NCBI GenBank assembly: GCA_030590525.1
Contig: JAUUYI010000058.1
Coordinates: forward strand, 1 to 9,306
Direction of reading: 5' to 3'
DNA: 9,306 nucleotides
Origin: Sedimenticola sp.
Lineage (GTDB): Bacteria; Pseudomonadota; Gammaproteobacteria; Chromatiales; Chromatiaceae
This document shows, piece after piece, positions 6,275 to 9,306 of this stretch (positions within the stretch are counted from its first letter, which is position 1; every line of letters begins with the position of its first letter). The notes beneath the pieces are model-generated. The model saw only the letters and a list, made by a program, of their open reading frames with translations. It had not been told where the DNA came from and searched no databases. Position numbers and translations under genes: made by a program.

Positions 6275-7960
6275 TCAGCGGTCCCCTTTGTACCAGGCAG
6301 GCATATTATCGGGCACATCCAGCCGGAATTCCCCATCCAGGGCTGCGAGCACTCTGGCGTCCCTTGAGTATACATCTGGTTTGAAGTAGAACTGGCCGTC
6401 CCGGGTACCAACAGTCCAGTAGAGCAGGAGTATCGGCATCTCGCTCTTCAAGGGGACGGAACGGGTTTCATTGGATTCGATTACCCGGTCGATCTCCTCC
6501 CGTGACCAGTTGCCGGGGTCATTCAGCAGGATCTCTGCCAGTTCAAAGGGTTTCTCTACTCGGATACAACCGGAACTGAAGGCTCGGGCCGTCTGCTTGA
6601 AACCGGATTTGTGCGGCGTGTCGTGCAGGTAGACCGCATGTTTATTCGGAAACATGAACTTGATCCGGCCCAGTGCATTCCTGGGTCCGGGGCCCTGGCG
6701 CAGCATGTAGGGAAAGTTTCTGCGGGTCACCTTCGTCCAATCGATCGTTGCGGGATCGATCTCCCTGCCTTTGCTGTCGATGACGCTCATATTCTTTTCC
6801 TGGAGGTAGCCCGGATCCTTCCTCAGTTTTGGCAGGATGTCCTCCGCGAAAATCGTAGGGGGCACGGTCCAGGTGGGATTGAAGACGATGTACCGTATCC
6901 TGTCCTGGAAAACAGGCGTTTGCCGATAGGATCTTCCTACCTGAATTTCTGACTTCCAAATGGCATTATGATCTTTTTCTAACTCCGCCTCGAAACCCGC
7001 AATATCCGCAACGAGGTACTCATCGGGCAGGTTGCGGTATACCCAGCGGGCCCTCTCCATGTTGACCCGAATCTGGTCTATGTGGTCAGTCACCGGCACA
7101 TTCATTGCAGCCAGGGTTGCCTTGCCCACGATGCCGTCGGCTTCCAGCATATGCCGCCTCTGGAATCCTTCCACTGCCCCCTTCAACGTCTCGTCGTAGC
7201 GGGTGGGATCAGGGCTGGCAGGATCCGCGAGATCCCCGGTGATTGCAAGGCGTTCGCGGATAAGGGGGCCCCGCTCATCCCGCATGCCCGGCTTGAGGCT
7301 GGGGCCATCCGGTATCCGCGGCCAGCCACCCCGGGCCTCGATCTCCCGGTAACGAGCAAGCGCCTTTTTCATCACATCATACAGGGGACTGCGGGGAGCC
7401 AGCTGCCGCAGGAACGCCCCCAGAGATTCGGCATCGATGGCATCCTGCAAAAGGTCGACCGGGTCGCTGCCGGATATCCGGCGTTGCATATTCCAGTGCG
7501 GATCCAGGCGCTTGGGGTCAACCTTGCCATAAAGATAGTGGTAACCGAGGCGCACCAGCGCGTCGCTCAGCAGGATGTCGAATTCCGCCCGCTCGCACCC
7601 CCCCATGATGCCCGAACGATAGGTTTCCAGCCTGCTTTCCAGCGCTGCCTGGTGGTAGTCCTCCGGGATCAGGCCTTCGTCCCTGCTCGCATCGATAGCC
7701 GTAAGCAGTTCCTCGACGTTCCTGTTGCGGTTCCAGGCGAGGGTGAAGTCACGTCTGCGGTAGAACTCAGGAACCAGGGTGACGGCCGCGACAGTGTCGC
7801 CGTGGGTACTCTGGCGTCTGGCGCCATAGATCTGCTCGGTCCGGCCACACAGCTCGGAACCCGGGGGTTCCTTTTCGGCGGTTGAGGAAGCGGATGATAC
7901 GGCCGATAACAACAACAGACAGAGAAACGATAGCAGTGAAACGGGGTTAAAGGTTTTCAT
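6275..7960 (-). CDS. ldtD: L,D-transpeptidase, LdtD (YcbB) type
   Basis: A 561-residue exported enzyme with a signal peptide at about 1-25 (hydrophobic core LLSFLCLLLLSAV). An N-terminal Ldt scaffold domain (about 40-210) is followed by a peptidoglycan-binding module (about 230-290, AVEGFQRRHMLEADGIVGKATL) and a YkuD catalytic domain (about 315-485). The active site has His446 (YLHDTPHKSGF) and nucleophile Cys465 in FSSGCIRVEKP. The third residue of the usual S-H-G-C box is Ser, a variant I believe is common in environmental homologues. By family, it forms 3-3 (meso-DAP to meso-DAP) cross-links in periplasmic peptidoglycan. The start at 7958-7960 is preferred over a TTG at 8000-8002 because the signal peptide begins there, although no strong ribosome site is visible. 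It is divergent from a MepK-type endopeptidase gene, its expected functional opposite. Length and domain order match E. coli LdtD (about 615 residues) with a shorter N-terminal part. Confidence 0.93.
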   Translation of the reverse strand: MKTFNPVSLLSFLCLLLLSAVSSASSTAEKEPPGSELCGRTEQIYGARRQSTHGDTVAAVTLVPEFYRRRDFTLAWNRNRNVEELLTAIDASRDEGLIPEDYHQAALESRLETYRSGIMGGCERAEFDILLSDALVRLGYHYLYGKVDPKRLDPHWNMQRRISGSDPVDLLQDAIDAESLGAFLRQLAPRSPLYDVMKKALARYREIEARGGWPRIPDGPSLKPGMRDERGPLIRERLAITGDLADPASPDPTRYDETLKGAVEGFQRRHMLEADGIVGKATLAAMNVPVTDHIDQIRVNMERARWVYRNLPDEYLVADIAGFEAELEKDHNAIWKSEIQVGRSYRQTPVFQDRIRYIVFNPTWTVPPTIFAEDILPKLRKDPGYLQEKNMSVIDSKGREIDPATIDWTKVTRRNFPYMLRQGPGPRNALGRIKFMFPNKHAVYLHDTPHKSGFKQTARAFSSGCIRVEKPFELAEILLNDPGNWSREEIDRVIESNETRSVPLKSEMPILLLYWTVGTRDGQFYFKPDVYSRDARVLAALDGEFRLDVPDNMPAWYKGDR

Positions 7961-8024
7961 GAGTTGTATACCCAATGGGAATTTTGCTAATATGCGCCGC
8001 AAGTTAGGCGAGGATACGGGTTAC
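7961..8024. promoter_or_regulatory. Short divergent intergenic region, candidate shared control region
   Basis: Only 64 bp separate the starts of the L,D-transpeptidase (minus) and the MepK-type gene (plus), so both promoters must lie here or inside the neighbouring coding starts. A weak plus-strand candidate is TTGTAT (7964-7969) and TAATAT (7988-7993) with an 18-bp spacer. GAGGA at 8010-8014, 10 nt before the ATG at 8025, is a good ribosome site. I see no convincing minus-strand promoter and no clear operator palindrome. Confidence 0.35.
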
Positions 8025-8558
8025 ATGGATCAAAATAGACGACGAATTCTAAAGATTGCTGCATTCGCCCCGACGGGGCTGCTCCTGCCATGGCACGGCA
8101 CCCAGGCCAGTAACCGGGAACGCAATCTCTCCTTCTATCATACCCACACGGGCGAAAAACTCTCAGTCGTCTACCACGATGGCAGGGAATACCTCCCCGA
8201 GTCCCTGAAAACGGTCAATGAATACCTGCGCGACTTCCGTACAGGTGACATCCACAGTATAGACCCGAAGCTGCTCGATCAACTGTATGTACTGCAGCAG
8301 GCCACGGAGAGTCGCGGCACCTTCCAGGTGATCTCCGGCTACCGTTCGCCCAGGACCAATTCCCGGTTGCGCCACAAGAGCAGTGGCGTGGCCAGAAAAA
8401 GTCTGCATATGCAGGGCAGGGCCATCGATGTACGCCTCACCGATACCTCTACCCGCAATCTGCGAAAGGCCGCCCTCGCCATGAAGTCCGGCGGAGTAGG
8501 CTATTATGGCCAGTCCAACTTCCTGCACCTGGATACCGGGCGATACCGCACCTGGTGA
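8025..8558 (+). CDS. mepK: Murein endopeptidase, MepK (YcbK/DUF882) type, Tat-exported
   Basis: A 177-residue protein of the DUF882/peptidase M15-like family. It starts with a twin-arginine signal (NRRRILKIAAFAP, residues 4-16), as E. coli YcbK does, so export of a folded metalloprotein by Tat is likely. Likely zinc ligands are His128 and Asp135 (HMQGRAIDVRL) and His168 (FLHLDTG). The family signature SGYRSPRTN (104-112) and GGVGYYGQSNF (156-166) are intact. E. coli MepK cleaves peptidoglycan cross-links including the 3-3 type. The start at 8025 has GAGGA 10 nt upstream; a longer reading from 7959 would put 22 unlikely residues before the Tat signal. It is divergent from the L,D-transpeptidase and convergent with the rhodanese gene. 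The 63-bp gap after its stop shows no clear terminator. Confidence 0.94.
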   Translation: MDQNRRRILKIAAFAPTGLLLPWHGTQASNRERNLSFYHTHTGEKLSVVYHDGREYLPESLKTVNEYLRDFRTGDIHSIDPKLLDQLYVLQQATESRGTFQVISGYRSPRTNSRLRHKSSGVARKSLHMQGRAIDVRLTDTSTRNLRKAALAMKSGGVGYYGQSNFLHLDTGRYRTW

Positions 8559-8621
8559 AGCCAGTTGTGCGTAAGGTTGTGCCCCATCACCCTGAACCGC
8601 TTATGATGTATCGGGCAGCTG

Positions 8622-9089
8622 TCAAGACTGCGGACGCCGCTGTTCTGGAAGCACCTTGTTGGCCAGGTAGGCATCACCCTCTTCCAGAGTAACGGGCTGG
8701 TAGGTCTGATCCACCAATGGCAGATCGAATTCATTCCAGCCACGCAGCCCGGTCTTCATATTGACCACCTCCTTGTAGCCCATCATCAACAATGTTCTGG
8801 CCGCCAGCAGGCTTCGGTTTCCGGAACGGCACACGACCACCACATAACGCTCATGCGCCATGGCCAATTCCGGCTCCGTCTCCTCGTAGTCCCACTCCAC
8901 AGCAGACTCCAGCACGCCTCGGGGGACATTGATGGAATCCTCGATCCGCATAACATCGAATTCATAAGGTTCCCGGACATCCAGCACCAGCATGTCTCTG
9001 CCCGCTTCCATCTGGTCATGCAGATCCCAGGGGAATATCTCCTCGACTTCAGAAAGGCACTCTTTCAAAAAATCGCTAAATGTTTTCAT
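8622..9089 (-). CDS. Single-domain rhodanese-like sulfurtransferase
   Basis: A 155-residue protein with one rhodanese domain. LVLDVREPYEFD (34-45) is the typical entry motif, followed by INVPRGVLE (53-61), the active-site loop CRSGNRS with Cys87 (87-93), and GYKEVVNMKTGLRGW (104-118). Cys87 would carry a persulfide, so a cytosolic sulfur-transfer or sulfur-trafficking role is likely; the donor and acceptor are unknown. About 33 residues precede the domain and about 30 polar residues follow it. No signal peptide is seen. The ATG at 9087-9089 is preferred over 9123-9125 because GGAG lies 7 nt upstream. It stands alone, convergent with the MepK-type gene, with a repeat-rich 217-bp region (9090-9306) upstream in which I see no clear promoter and no further gene. 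Confidence 0.93.
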   Translation of the reverse strand: MKTFSDFLKECLSEVEEIFPWDLHDQMEAGRDMLVLDVREPYEFDVMRIEDSINVPRGVLESAVEWDYEETEPELAMAHERYVVVVCRSGNRSLLAARTLLMMGYKEVVNMKTGLRGWNEFDLPLVDQTYQPVTLEEGDAYLANKVLPEQRRPQS

Positions 9090-9137
9090 CTCGATGCTCC
9101 AGACAGATTGGTCGACGGTTATCACAGGAAACAGGCT

Positions 9138-9179
9138 CCTGGTGTATCCGCTCCGCTTGATACACCCTGCATTTTAGAT
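9138..9179. repeat. 42-bp palindromic repeat, copy 2
   Basis: Direct copy of 6178-6219 with one difference at 9172. The arms GGTGTATC (9141-9148) and GATACACC (9159-9166) are unchanged. Here the repeat stands without the GTAACTTCTC-type ends seen around copy 1, so the palindrome can occur independently of the larger element. Confidence 0.85.
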
Positions 9180-9214
9180 CTCAAGTTTCGGAGTTCATTG
9201 CTGTCAGCAGAAAT

Positions 9215-9266
9215 GTAGGGTCGAATTTATTCGACCATCGAATCGGCCGAATGAATTCGGCCCTAC
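9215..9266. repeat. Cruciform-type element: outer stem with two hairpins
   Basis: GTAGGG (9215-9220) pairs with CCCTAC (9261-9266). Inside are two perfect hairpins: GGTCGAAT-TT-ATTCGACC (9219-9236) and GGCCGAAT-GA-ATTCGGCC (9245-9262). The outer stem and the two hairpins share a few bases at their feet, so a three-way junction would use slightly shortened stems. The two hairpins are related in sequence, as if one unit had been copied in place. No gene overlaps it. It looks like a REP-type repeat and lies upstream of the rhodanese gene. Confidence 0.7.
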
Positions 9267-9306
9267 AACGGCAATCTATCTACCCGCTTGATTAGGGGAA
9301 GAAGCG

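Noticed and set aside
7082..7885. Plus-strand ORF of about 267 codons opposite the L,D-transpeptidase
   Set aside because: Antisense shadow with no ribosome site or family resemblance.
1052..9266. A defence island or phage remnant hidden among the repeats
   Set aside because: Every larger reading frame is assigned to housekeeping, metabolic or envelope families, and no integrase, nuclease, toxin or reverse-transcriptase motifs were seen.

Overview
The window looks like chromosomal DNA of a gammaproteobacterium. It carries close homologues of enterobacterial CysS, PpiB, LdtD (YcbB) and MepK (YcbK), uses Shine-Dalgarno starts and looks moderately GC-rich by eye. A sulfur-oxidising, Chromatiales-like relative would fit the rhodanese, the thioredoxin-like protein and the abundant palindromic repeats, but this is inference; nothing here fixes the taxon. 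Eight complete genes and one gene with an uncertain 5' end are packed on both strands. The few gaps are mostly filled by small palindromic elements.

Left part (1-1230): an unrecognised ORF (to 539) runs into a gene for an exported thioredoxin-fold protein with a CPFC motif (541-1029). The pair is bracketed by a 60-bp repeat in inverted orientation (54-113 and 1052-1111, 56/60 identical), followed by a nested palindrome (1106-1184). The left copy lies inside the reading frame of the first ORF, so the 5' end of that ORF is suspect.

Centre-left (1231-3957): cysS (minus strand) is divergent from two tandem cyclophilin-type prolyl isomerases. The first has a signal peptide and is probably periplasmic; the second is the cytosolic PpiB type. 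A perfect-armed hairpin with one mismatch lies after ppiB, between convergent genes.

Centre (3993-6274, minus strand): a MOFRL-type glycerate 2-kinase gene overlaps a DUF455 ferritin-like (putative diiron) gene by ATGA. Upstream of the kinase is a small MITE-like composite with near-terminal inverted repeats, two internal palindromes and a 17-bp tandem duplication.

Right part (6275-9306): an LdtD-type L,D-transpeptidase (minus) is divergent from a Tat-exported MepK-type murein endopeptidase (plus). By analogy with E. coli, one makes and the other cuts 3-3 peptidoglycan cross-links. A single-domain rhodanese follows on the minus strand. The right edge holds a second copy of the palindrome found upstream of the glycerate kinase, plus a two-hairpin cruciform element.

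I found no tRNA, rRNA, CRISPR array, transposase, phage gene or defence system. The genes are mostly ordinary housekeeping or cell-envelope genes. The least explained material is the dense set of intergenic palindromes and the inverted-repeat-flanked pair at the left edge.
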